From Hirudo medicinalis (Eukaryota > Annelida > Clitellata > Hirudinida > Hirudinidae), in the NCBI GenBank assembly GCA_011800805.1, contig MPNW01000202.1, positions 320,147 through 382,395 on the forward strand: a stretch of 62,249 nt of DNA. Direction: 5' to 3'. The first letter of the stretch is position 1. Each line of letters begins with the position of its first letter. Made by a program: the position numbers and the translations under genes. This document shows positions 1-11,900 of this stretch, piece after piece. The notes under the pieces were generated by a model. It saw only the letters and a program-made list of their open reading frames with translations. It was not told the DNA's origin and ran no database searches.

Positions 1-195
1 CTGTCTGGAATGCCTTACCTCCCCAAGTAAGAGATCAACCATCCCTGGAGCTCTTCAAAAGTCACCTGAAAACCCACCTCTTCAGGACACCAACATGAAG
101 CTAATGAAGACACAAGGCGCCTCTGACTCTATGCAAATGGCGCATTATAAATTAACTATTATTATTATTATTTATTATTATTATTATTATTATAG
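1..195 (+). mobile_element. 3' end of a non-LTR retrotransposon (LINE)
   Basis: Bases 7-108 read as the very C-terminus of a LINE reverse transcriptase: a WNALP motif, then SLELFKSHLKTHLF, then a TGA stop. A short 3' UTR follows, with GGCGCCTCTGAC and AAATGGCGCATTATAAATTA, running into an (ATT)n tail to about 195. The 3' UTR recurs at 8793, so it is a family hallmark. The copy continues off the left edge. Clade not determined. Confidence 0.8.
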
Positions 196-539
196 GCTTG
201 CGATAAAAAAAAACTTTATGTTTCATTTTACATGTTTCGTATGTATTTTTAGACGCTGAATTCAAAACTGATACCAAAATTGTCGTAGCATGGGCAGTTT
301 TATCACAAAATGTGTTTTTCCAAAACACACAAGTAGTGAGGCTGTATAGTGTGTGATAGATAAATTATTTTTTATATATTGCAAAAACTTAGGAAGATTT
401 AATTAATAAATAAATAATTTATACAATTTAACGATATCTAACACTATCCAAGCCATGTTAACATGAAAAATGGATACAAAACCTATTGTATCAACCATAA
501 ATGTTATACATGACACCATCATCATCACCCAAAAGGCTG

Positions 540-573
540 TTGCAATATTATTATTATTATTATTATTATTATT
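540..573. repeat. (ATT)n microsatellite
   Basis: About eleven ATT units, just upstream of a decayed transposon-type coding relic. Confidence 0.8.
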
Positions 574-579
574 AAAGCT

Positions 580-1100
580 TTATCAAAAGGAGAAAACTGC
601 TTTAAGTACCTATGTAAGAAGTGCTCTCACCTATATGAAGTTAAACTGATAGAAAGTTTATTTTTTAGGCAGAACCAGTTTATTACAGATGAAAGCTTCC
701 TGTCCACTGTGAAGGATGCTGAAAAATATGCTTAGGTTGCTTTTAAAGATGATATTACCAAATACTTAAAAAAAAAAACGAAAGACCCAGAGTACAAAAC
801 CATTGTTGAAAAGATGCTAAGAAAATTCAAAATGTTGGGATGTTCTATGTTCATAAAAATTCACTTTTTGCATAGGGACATCTTTCCAGAATATCTTGGT
901 ATAATGAGTGAAGAATAAGGTGAACGCCTTCACCAAGATATTAATGAAATATAAAAAAGGCACCAGGTGGAATGTCAATGTGATGGGTGACTATTGCTGA
1001 ATGCTACAAGATTCGGCTCATAAAAAAGTTGGCAGGGTTTCATGAGCATTCGAAAAAGGCATGCATCATAAATTATCAAATTAAGGTAAATAATTCCCTA
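580..1100 (+). pseudogene. decayed transposon-type coding relic
   Basis: Reading frames here give broken stretches such as FKYLCKKCSHLYEVKL, then VKDAEKYA, PEYKTIVEKMLRKFK, HFLHRDIFPE, GERLHQDI, and in a shifted frame RWNVNVMGDYC followed by a stop where W is expected. I recognise the GERFHQDI / RWNVN(M)MGDYCW signature as one that recurs in repetitive, transposon-like proteins of many invertebrates; I cannot assign a superfamily. Several in-frame stops (TAG at 733, TAA at 916, another near 950) and a frameshift show it is dead. An hAT right-end fragment lies 600 bp downstream and could belong to the same element. Confidence 0.55.
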
Positions 1101-1699
1101 CATATATAAAACAATGTTATAAGCCAATGCATAAATTTAAAAAAAAATGTTTAAATTAATTCCTTAGATTAGTCAAAATGCCTTTGAGGATTGTGAAAAA
1201 ACGGTGTGATATGAAAATATTGAGAACATATTTGGATTCATCATCCAAAAAATCATTATAATCATTATCAATTTAAAAAAAAAATTTGTGAAACTAAATT
1301 TTGCAGGCCTGCATAATTCAGGTGTCTTTTCTTTGCTTGAAGTTGCAATTGGTAACAGAAACCCATTTATTGACATTACATTGTATTTTCTTAATTTCTT
1401 TTTCAAATTCGTTTTTCTTTCTCCTCTTTGCTGCTCCACTTAAATTACTTGCTATGGTAAATATATTAAAAAGTTTATAATTTATTTACAAATTAAATAT
1501 AAAATATATTAAATTTAAGACGAATGTTTCTTCGTAGGTAAGCGAAAGCAGACTACAACCGAAAAATATAAAACAAAAATACAAATAAAGTAAATTCTTA
1601 GATTAACTAATCTGCATGGAAATATAAACCGTGTTAATTAAAATCGTTAGAACTTTTTAACTTCACAGCATAAATTAAATTTTCTAGAAATTTGTTGAT

Positions 1700-1806
1700 T
1701 TTAACAAGTATGCATGCCGTGCTGATAAACCTGATTTAAGAAATAATTGGCCCTCGATCACCAGGCACAAACGAAATTTGGCCCTACATAAAATGTAGTT
1801 TAATAT
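1700..1806. mobile_element. hAT right-end relic
   Basis: This stretch resembles the last 115 bp of the hAT element ending at 38280. Both have GCATGCC(G/A)TGCTGATAAA, a GGTTAACAGGCA- or ATCACCAGGCA-like middle, and CATAAAATGTAG near the end. The terminal CCCCTG is replaced here by unrelated sequence, so the tip is lost. Confidence 0.55.
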
Positions 1807-3170
1807 AGATCTGATCTATAGAATCAATAGATCTTGCTATCCATCCTAGCAGGATCTATAAGGCAGTAAAGCAATAGTAAAATAACTTGGATTCAAACGT
1901 GTGATTGTCATTTCAAATATTAATACTTATTTTTGGTTGTCAATCTTTTATTCATGCTTCAACAATAAAAATATCGATGGGGAAAATTCATCTAGTGTCA
2001 GGTAATGCACGAAATTGAATCGCATAAAGAGACAAATATAAACTTGAACATCATGAAACAACTGTTCATTAAATGCAGCGGAAGCAATCCTGCTACCCCA
2101 AATAATTTTGGCTCAATAAATCATTTTCTGCGTCGCGCGAACGCTAAACCTCCAGCTAATGTCATTGTATGATAATCCTAGCTCTAAACTTTTCCTTGTT
2201 TGGTGGCTGCCTAGATTTCTGAGATATTTTAAGTTTGAAGATTTATAAGGTGTTACTATTAAAAGGCCAAAGTTAAAGCTAATTGCTTTTTGAAAACTGA
2301 GTAAATTATAAAATTACTGATAATACGAATACTGGATAAACCTCAAACCGCTATGGAACAAACAAATCTTTGGAATCCTTTCCTCGACTGCAGGGAAATA
2401 GAAAAAGGTTCTTAAATGTTTTTTGATTTTTAGTTTTTAGATAAATTTACGATAAGTCTAAAAAATTATGGATATTAGAAATTAAAAGTAAGGATAGGTT
2501 ATTATCTCGTTCTTCTCAACCACTGTAAATTTTTATGTTATGTCAGTGATATTATTTAAATTAATAAGTTTGCATTATTCTATCGAATTTAATGGGTCTT
2601 TACAAAGCAGTAAACATAACCAATAATAGATTTAATACGTGCAACTGAATAACATAACTTAGTATTTATATTGGTTAAGAAGACTAAAGTCTGTGTGTTA
2701 AACAACTTCACAATATTCAGTTTGTAGTACGCTTAATCTAGCAGCTTAAATTATTAATGAATTTTTTAATTTCTTGATTTAATGGTCAAATTGCACACCA
2801 ATTTCAGAGTTTATTTAATACAGCCATGTGGTGAGTCTTCGCTTTACCCTGCAAGTATTCATTTTAAATATGAGCATTAATGAAATATTTCTTTGACCGG
2901 ATGATTAGAAAATACGTATTGGATCAAAAACGAATTTCGGGCGTTAGACATCAAATTATGCTAACAGCCATTTAGTGATCTGTTAAAATAAGTGCATCGA
3001 ATCCCATGCGTCATACTTTCAGCATTTTTCTTGCATTCTATTTTTTAAAATAAACAATCGTTCTAATTAAAACATATTTTTTCATCTGCGTCCATGGTGA
3101 CTGTCATCTGCTTCGTACTGATGAGCTTGTCGCGTACTCGGCACGATGGCATTGTGCATGTAAGAGACGC
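1807..3170. other. 5' flank, no gene seen
   Basis: AT-rich DNA with no conserved coding segment, between the transposon relics and the PKA RII promoter region. Nothing recognisable on either strand. Confidence 0.5.
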
Positions 3171-3179
3171 CTAGGCGGC

Positions 3180-3186
3180 TATAAAG
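3180..3186 (+). promoter_or_regulatory. possible TATA box of the PKA RII gene
   Basis: TATAAAG lies about 195 bp before the first ATG in a locally GC-richer stretch. A start site near 3210 would give a 5' UTR of roughly 165 nt. This is a motif match only. Confidence 0.35.
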
Positions 3187-3374
3187 AGCTACATCGGTAG
3201 TTAGTCGTACAGTAGATGGCTCTTTATTTTTCCTAATTGTTCCTCGATTGAGTCTTCGTGGACAGTTTATGAAATGCTGGCACTCGGCAACGATTCATAA
3301 CGGTTTCTGGTATTTAATTTGCGCTCGAGTTACAAAGGATATACAAAATACGAAAATTTGAAAATTCTGCAGAA

Positions 3375-6300
3375 ATGAGCTTCGAAATACCTGCTGGACT
3401 AACGGAACTTTTGCAAGATTTCACTGTGGCAGTCCTCCGCCAAAGACCAGGGGATCTTTATCAATTTGCTGCTGAATATTTTGCCAATCTTTCATTAAAA
3501 AAACAAGATGAAAAACCTGTGGAGAGCGCCAAGTCCGTTGGATTCGCGTCCGGCCCAGGGAGGGATGGATCCCCCTCTGATGAAGAGATGGGTATGTGAT
3601 ATTTGAAGCCTGGAGTTTATTAAAATGCAATTGATTGAATTGCCATCAATTTCAATCTGCCTCATAACTCTGTGCATTCATCTTTCATTTCTTAATCAAA
3701 GATGAATCTAGTTTTTTGCATCATGAGTGTGTTGTATGGTGTGAGTCTAGCATAGTCAGAAGCACTTATAAGTGATAATTGTGTGCAATCAGACAGATTT
3801 AGACAGATTAAAGTAATACTTTTTTGTTATTGCATTTTTTAAACTTATATTTATCAAAACATAGTCTTTTGATTAGAAAAAAGATCTGGTGTGGTGATTT
3901 TTAGAAGAAAGGAGATATGTTAAGAAGCTTCTGCTAACTTTGACATTATTTTATTGTTACTTTTTGTGACAAATGTTAGAGATAAGTTTGAGATTCAATC
4001 CAATTCTTGCCTGTTTGAATCATTGTTTAAAGAAAATGGAAATTTGGCTTTGTTTAGCAGGAATATCTTACTGGGTGAAAATGCTAAGCCTCAGAGAATG
4101 AATGATTGTGGAAAGGCACTACTATTAATTTTTATAGCCTGTAAAGCTTTCAACATTGGCACTGTGGCTTGTCGGACAATAATTTTAAACGTTTGACATG
4201 GCTGCAAATGCAATATCTATGGTCGCGCTTTTACGTTGCTAGTTTTGATTGTTTATGTGTCGTCGTCTTTCATCGTTTGGGAAATGTTAATTGAGTTCAA
4301 TATCGGTTTTTCTTAAGATGTTTTGGTTCTCATGCGCTCAAGTAACGTAAGAATCAATCCAATGTGCTTAAATAAAGGTACGTGTCTCAGACTCACGAGA
4401 TTTATCTGTCCTCTTAAAATTGCGAAATGTAGGTCACGCATGCTGTCGGTGGATACGAAATGCCAAGAGGATTGCATTTATGTTCTTGTAATAAGGCCTT
4501 GAAGAAATGCTTTAAACGCAGTAAGAATGCCTTTTATTATTTGGATGGACTGCAGGATAAATTTATTGGGTCATGTTTTTCAATTCAATTTAGTGCAGTA
4601 AATTTCAAAAGAGCCTCCACAGAAATCATAGATACTGTTAAAAAAAAGGTATTTGTCAGACTGAAACCTAAAACTTTAGAATTTGCACTTGAAACGAAAA
4701 GCCACCCTTAACCTAATTATGAAATATCAATGTTCGGGATCTTTGTTTATGTGGACTCCTGTTGAAGTTGTCTTTGAAGTCGTCCTTAATTATTTAATTG
4801 GGGAGTTTGTTATTCTTGGATTTTTAACCAACTTCCTAGCAGTTCTCTCATAATAATTATCATTATTACGTTTTCCATTCATTTCTTAATATGCCTGGCA
4901 AGACCAAGATGGACTTAATCTAGTAATAGAAAATAATTATAATTATATTATAATAATAAAAAGTGAATTTGTATAACGCCGTAAGGGGCGCTTTGACCAC
5001 TTAAATAGGCGCTGTCTCCCAGATACGCTTGTGGCAGTGCAAGCTGGGTTTCGAACTCGACACGTTACAACTGTTACTTTTACTGTCACTCGTAGGCACG
5101 CTCACCCTCTGAGCCAGCTTGCACCCCAAACAAACAAATTATCATCGTAATCAATTTTCCTCTTTTCTTTGTCTTTACTTTGATCTCTTTTTGATCAGTA
5201 GGAAAATGTTATTGTCTTCATTTCCATCACAAATAGAAATTAAAAGGAGTTAAAGACCTCATGACCTTTATATGAAATGAATTTTTGCTTAGCTGCTTTT
5301 GATTAAAACACATTTCTCGCAGTAAATAATCACAATTGTCTGATGATAATAATGGCGACACTAAATGTGAAGTCAGCAAAAAAGGATATGGGGAGTTTAT
5401 TGTTTTCTTGGTTTTAATGTAATTCAATGGATTTCATGAGTGTTTTAAGATTCTATTATGGTTATCTTTAATGACATCAATTGTTCTATGTTATTTATAA
5501 AAAAATATTTTTTAAATATGGCACGATAATAATGATATTGATAATGATAATTGATAATGGTAATAATAATGATATTGAATAATTGCTAGTGATAATAACA
5601 AATCAGAAAGAAGTTATTTATTCTGTTTATTTATTAGAAATGAGAACAAGGTAGTTTCTTGTGTAACTCAACAATAATAATAGCTGCTATATTCAATATA
5701 CTTGAAAGAATATACCTTAAAATATAATGTATGAGTTGAGTGATAATCTTACTTATTCTTGTAGAATCTTGATTCTAATGAAATGAACTAAGGAAGGTGT
5801 TCAAAATAAAGACTAAAATTTTTAAGTGAAGTTTCTTAAAAAAAGAATTTCATTTTTTGTTGTTTGGAGTTGCTTCATGCCTTACTTGTAATACTTCTGT
5901 AATATTTGTACAAAACTCTTTTACAAAATGGGGTGGTGAAGTTTTGTGGGTGTGGCATGAATTCTGCCAAAACAACAAGAAGATTGTTGAAAATTATTTT
6001 TGTAAGAGAAAGGAATACTAGAGCCTGAAGAAGGTGGATTGGACAAGCAAAAATATGAGCTTGATCAAGGAAGCAGAGGAAGGATGAAGAGATTGAAGAA
6101 AAGTTAATGAAAAGCATCCTGCTAAATATAAGACTTATTGTAACTATTACAGCATTGTATATATTGTTACTATTGTAATTTTCTACAAGTTTAATCTTTA
6201 TCTCATGTTTTTAAAAATAGATATTATTTGCCAAACATTTTTACTCTATTTATATTTTGTGAATTAAATAATTTGTTAAAAGATGTCATATCAAGTTCTA

Positions 6301-8934
6301 AGATTTCACAATTTTACTTGCAGAACCTCCAAAAGAAATCAATAGAAACAGGAGAAAGTCTGGTAGGTGAAATATTTAGAATAAAATTATTAATTATTTA
6401 AATAAAATTATGTCTTGAATTTTGTTAAAAATTAATTTGATAAAGGTGTAATGCTTTAGTGGTTTTTGCATTCTTTCATGTTCAATGTTTACAAAATATT
6501 GTAATAAACGACTGGGCTTAATTTATGCAGAGTTTATTGTTGGATTTATTCAGTAAATATTCAGTTAACAAGTGAGTGGGTATTACCTGTAAATACTACG
6601 CTTACGTAGTAATCCTGTTGCCAGTTATCTCATAATCTCATAACAATCACTTGTGTTGATTATTTACTGAATAGAAATGTTCTTCAATGTTTACTTCGAC
6701 AATTAAGTTCATGCTGTTATTGAAGTCCATCAGCGGGAATTCTCCCTTAGGACGTTCCTTTCTGATTATCACTTCAGTCTTTAATTGATTTAGTTGGTTT
6801 ATTTTGATTCATAGTTTGATTCATGAAACTGTTAAACTGAATTATTAATTGTTGTCATCATGAATGAATAATTGTTATTATCATGAATTAATAATTATTA
6901 TTATCATGAATCAATAATTATTATTATCATGAATTAATAATTGTTGTCATCATGAATGAATAATTGTTGTTATCATGAATTAATAATTATTATTATCATG
7001 AATGAATAATTGTTATTATCATGAATGAATAATTGTTATTATCATGAATGAATAATTGTTATTATCATGAATTAATAATTGTTATTATCATGAATCGATA
7101 ATTATTATTATCATGAATGAATAATTGTTGTTATCATGAATTAATAATTGTTATTATCATGAATTAATAATTGTTATTATCATGAATCGATAATTATTAT
7201 TATCATGAATGAATAATTGTTGTTATCATGAATTAATAATTGTTATTATCATGAATGAATAATTATTATTATCATGAATCGATAATTATTATTATCATGA
7301 ATCGATAATTATTATTATCATGAATTAATAATTATTATTATCATGAATTGATAATTATTATTATCATGAATGAATAATTGTTGTTATCATGAATTAATAA
7401 TTGTTATTATCATGAATGAATAATTGTTATTATCATGAATGAATAATTGTTATTATCATGAATTATTAATTGTTGTTATCATGAATTAATAATTGTTGTT
7501 ATCATGAATGAATAATTGTTATTATCATGAATGAATAATTATTATTATCATGAATCGATAATTATTATTATCATGAATTAATAATTATTATTATCATGAA
7601 TCGATAATTATTATTATCATGAATTAATAATTGTTGTCATCATGAATTAATAATAATTTTTATCATGAATTAATAATTGTTGTCATCATGAATTAATAAT
7701 AATTTTTATCATGAATTAATTGTTGTCATCATGAATGAATAATTATTGCTGCAATAAATTAATAATTATTTATTGAAAAATGTCAAGCATTTCTATGGGT
7801 AATCTCTGCAGTAATAATACATCGACCCCCTCAGGCAAAAAAAATAGTGAATATAATAACGACATTAATTAAATATAATCTTAATTATTTTATTTCCTTG
7901 GTTAAAACTAAATTATATAATAAGAATGGTTTAGTTAATGTTGGAAAAACATTAAAACAACATTATATAATTAGAACGGTTTAGTTAAATTTGGAATCAA
8001 TTTCCTATTTGTAAATCAAGTGCTGACTAGAATTGTGTTGCCTTCACAAGTCCAACATTTTTCAAGTACCACTTAACTTCCATAGGATACTTTAACTTAA
8101 TGCACTGACAAACTATGCATGGACTCCAATTACTTTAAAGAAATTATTTTCAAATGCATACTTTGCCTGAATACTGAACATTTGTTATCATTTCAAGAAT
8201 GAATGACTGCTAGGATGACATGGGGGAATGTTTTGTAAAAAAAATATGCACAGAAAGGTCTCACAATACTTTTTAGTGTCATTTATCAGTCCATGACCTT
8301 TAACATAAGCAACCAATATGTACCTTTCACTTGTTCAAGTCCACCATCTGCCTTTCTTCCATGCTTGGTTATCCATAGAATTTGATCAGCAAAGTAACCA
8401 TCATTGCTTTTTCTTTTATTTCTCCACATTTGAAATTTTATTTGGCACTTGCATGGTTTAAATAAATGTAGAGGCACCATTCAAAAATCTGCTTGTTTTA
8501 CTAGGTTTAACTTAATAATAACTTATATGTAACAGTAAATATTTACAAAGTGACTTTATGGCCAGATGCAAATTGGAAAAGCAGTATGGAAATTTATTTT
8601 ATTTTATTTCAAAATTTCATTATTTGTTATTATGTATTTATAAAAATAATGGACAAAAACAAATAAAAGATTTGTTTAATTCTAAAATCATTTAAGCTCT
8701 CCAGAGATGTTTGAATTTCAATGCAAAATGATTTAAATAATGGAATTTTAAACTTTTGGGTTCTTGATTGTATCATTATCTTATGATATTTAGGCGCCTC
8801 TGACGCTATGCAAATGGCGCATTATAAATTAACTATTATTATTATTGTTGTTGTTGTTGTTGTTGTTGTTGTTATTATTATTATTATTATTATTATTGTT
8901 ATTATTATTATTATTATTATTATGACTTGCATTN

Positions 8935-8965
<31 letters not shown>

Positions 8966-11900
8966 GTTTATTATTATTATTATTATTATGACTTGCATTG
9001 ACAGTCATAGTTACTACCATATCGGCAGCCTTTTTTTGCCTATCAATTAAGGGAAAGAATGATTTGCCTCCTGATGATGCTATAGGGAATTGTAAATATC
9101 TCTAAAAGCATCCCTTTATGCTTTTTAATTTTGTTTTTATGTCAAAATAGGAACTTAGAATTTGAGAAACACTTGATTTAGATAACAAGCGAAAATTGAA
9201 TATTAAATATTGAAATAACCCGGGGTGCGCAAAGTAGTAAGTTAGCCGTTAAGTTTATTGCGCAAGTATTCAGTTAGTCGAACTGAATAATCGAGTCGTT
9301 ATTTATGAAATTAACGACCAAGTATCAGAAGATAAGGAATATTTCCTTGGAACAATATAAATTTAATTATTTTATTTAATTATGTGCCAGGATTATAACA
9401 TTAGGAAACTTTAATCGTTTACAAAAATTTCAATTCATAATTGAATTGGTGGCATTGTAGAAATGATTGCATTGCAGAAATAATTGCATTGCACTAGAAG
9501 TGTTAAATTCAGCTAAATTACTTAACTTTAAACTGAAGGAATCACCTGCTAAAGCATTTTCTGTTCACTTATTGTTTAGAAAGTTTGACCTTCTAGGAAA
9601 TTGTTCTCATTTTGAAAAATAGCAGTTGGGGAAGGTATCCACCTCTGGTTGAAATTAATTGATTGTGGAAGTTGTTTTCAACATAAAAAATCTTTTTCAA
9701 GTTGGTTGACAAGCTTTAATAAAACTCAGTCTAACCTTTCTTATAGTTTCTCATTTTACCTTGAAATTTAATTGGAATTCAACTGGAATTGCACTGAATT
9801 CCTGGAGTATTTTAATGAAACAGTTAGTAATTTCAAGACGTTTTCAGCTGAAGTTTACTAAAGTTCTTTAAGAACATGCAATGTGAAATGGAATGGTTGA
9901 TTATTAACTGAATGGATGAATGATTAATTGGATTGGATCCAGACTTGGGCAATTCTAGGGGATTGACATTAATGAATTTGGGGTTTAGTGTCTACCCAGA
10001 AGAAACAAAAACAAACCCGATGGTAAAAGGCGCAAACTGATATCATAAAAATAGATTTTGCCTGACTATTGGTTTTATGAAAATGTTGTTCCATTAAAAC
10101 AAGACTCCTTGTAGGAAAACAGTTAAACTTCTCATCAAATTATAAATGGATCCACTAGTTTAGAGCTGCTGAACTTAATAGGTTACACAAAGAAACATTT
10201 GCAATTCAATAGAGGTTTTAATTGTAGTCAGGTTTAGCTATAGGCTATAGCACAACGAGTTGGACTGGATGTGTTTCATGTTGGGCTATTTTACACTAAG
10301 CTAATTTGTAATGTCGGTTAATGAAGTGATTAATGTCACTTAAGGACTTGATGACTGAAAGAACGACATTGACATTGATTAATCAGAATAAGTTGTGTCA
10401 GGATTGATGGCATTTTCATCATGAATCTCATTAAAACTCCAAACTTAAACCTGGACTGGAAAACATAAACAAACATTTTTCACTTCAACAAGTATTCTTT
10501 AAGCAATTCATCTCATCACTCAATTCATCAATTCCTCAAGTTATAATTATTAATCACAGAACAATCTTACTAGCGAAGGCAATTCAATATGAAATATTCA
10601 ATAAATATCTTTACTTTAGAAGTTCAACGTTACTTAAAATGTCATCTTATTACCATTCTCAAAGATCTTTATTTTCTTTAATAACATTACCCCTCAAATC
10701 GCAAAAGGAGAATGAGAATTTCTTAAAGAAAATCAAAGTATTACAAGTCCTCAGAGCTATATTTTCAGAACTTTACAAAATTTCAAGTCAAAATGTTTTT
10801 TGAACCATTGGTATGATTTTAAACTACCACGTGCTAAAGTTGGGATTTGGTGCCTAACGAGAGGAAAAAAACTGATGGATGGAATATAAAAGGCAAAAAC
10901 TGATAGCATTATCAAAATATATTATTATAGTAAAGAAACTATAAAGTTTGCCATTGAATGAACAGAGTAGGAAGCATGGGAGTGGGGAAGCACAGCTGTT
11001 ATTTTAAAGACATGTAACAAAGATTTTTTCAATTGCTTTGACTTTTCAAAGATTCCAAGGTCTCTATCTTCCCAGGTGTGACAGAATTGATGAGATGACA
11101 ATGAGATATTTTAAAAATGTCATAATTTCTTAGATTTATGCAATCTTATGAACAAATGTGATTAAATTAATGAATTAATGACTATCTTAATTGCAAGCAG
11201 TCATCACAATCATCTTTTATCTATTGTTTTGACAAGTTCTTATTTGATTTTTGAGAGAAACATTTATTTGCAGTGGCCGCGGAAAGATACGATCCCGAGG
11301 CAGACGAGGACGATGCTGCGGTGGTCAGTAAAAATTACGTTCTCCATGAATTCGTCTTTTGCAATATTCAGTTAATTTCATGAAGTAATGTTTCAAAATG
11401 TTTACTTTTGATGGAGTAGTAGCAATTAGGTTGGCCATGAATCGAAAATAATGCTGTAACAACGTTACTTAAAACCATCATTGTAATATCTGGTTTTGCA
11501 GTCATTTTTGTGGTATACTTCATCGTTGCAATGATGACTTTTATCTGTTATTTTGAGTGAAAACAAAGATTGCTGTAATCAGCTGAGATGCAATTATCTT
11601 GCAATGTAGTGTGGCTGCACTGTTATTGGGGAAGAATTGCAATCCCTTGTGACCAACTTTTTATGTCGCTGGAAATGTTTTATCCAAAAATTACTCTTTT
11701 GTTTTTACTTTAAAAAATGTTTTTGGAGGAATGTCCTTGAATAATTATTAGCACACCATGGATATCTTTTAAATATTTAAAACACTGTAAAAAAGACTGT
11801 AATCAAACTGGCCTAACAAGGAAGTGCTTCTGAATACGAAATAGTTCCCATGTTTCAACCACGTCGGCTCCACGAGCGAATAACTCGAATAACGGATTCG

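Noticed and set aside
1173..1439. 88-codon minus-strand frame near the left edge
   Set aside because: No family match, AT-rich, and it lies among decayed transposon sequence.
5041..5127. tRNA gene on the minus strand
   Set aside because: A and B boxes are present but the acceptor stem and anticodon arm do not pair, and a SINE body and tail follow.
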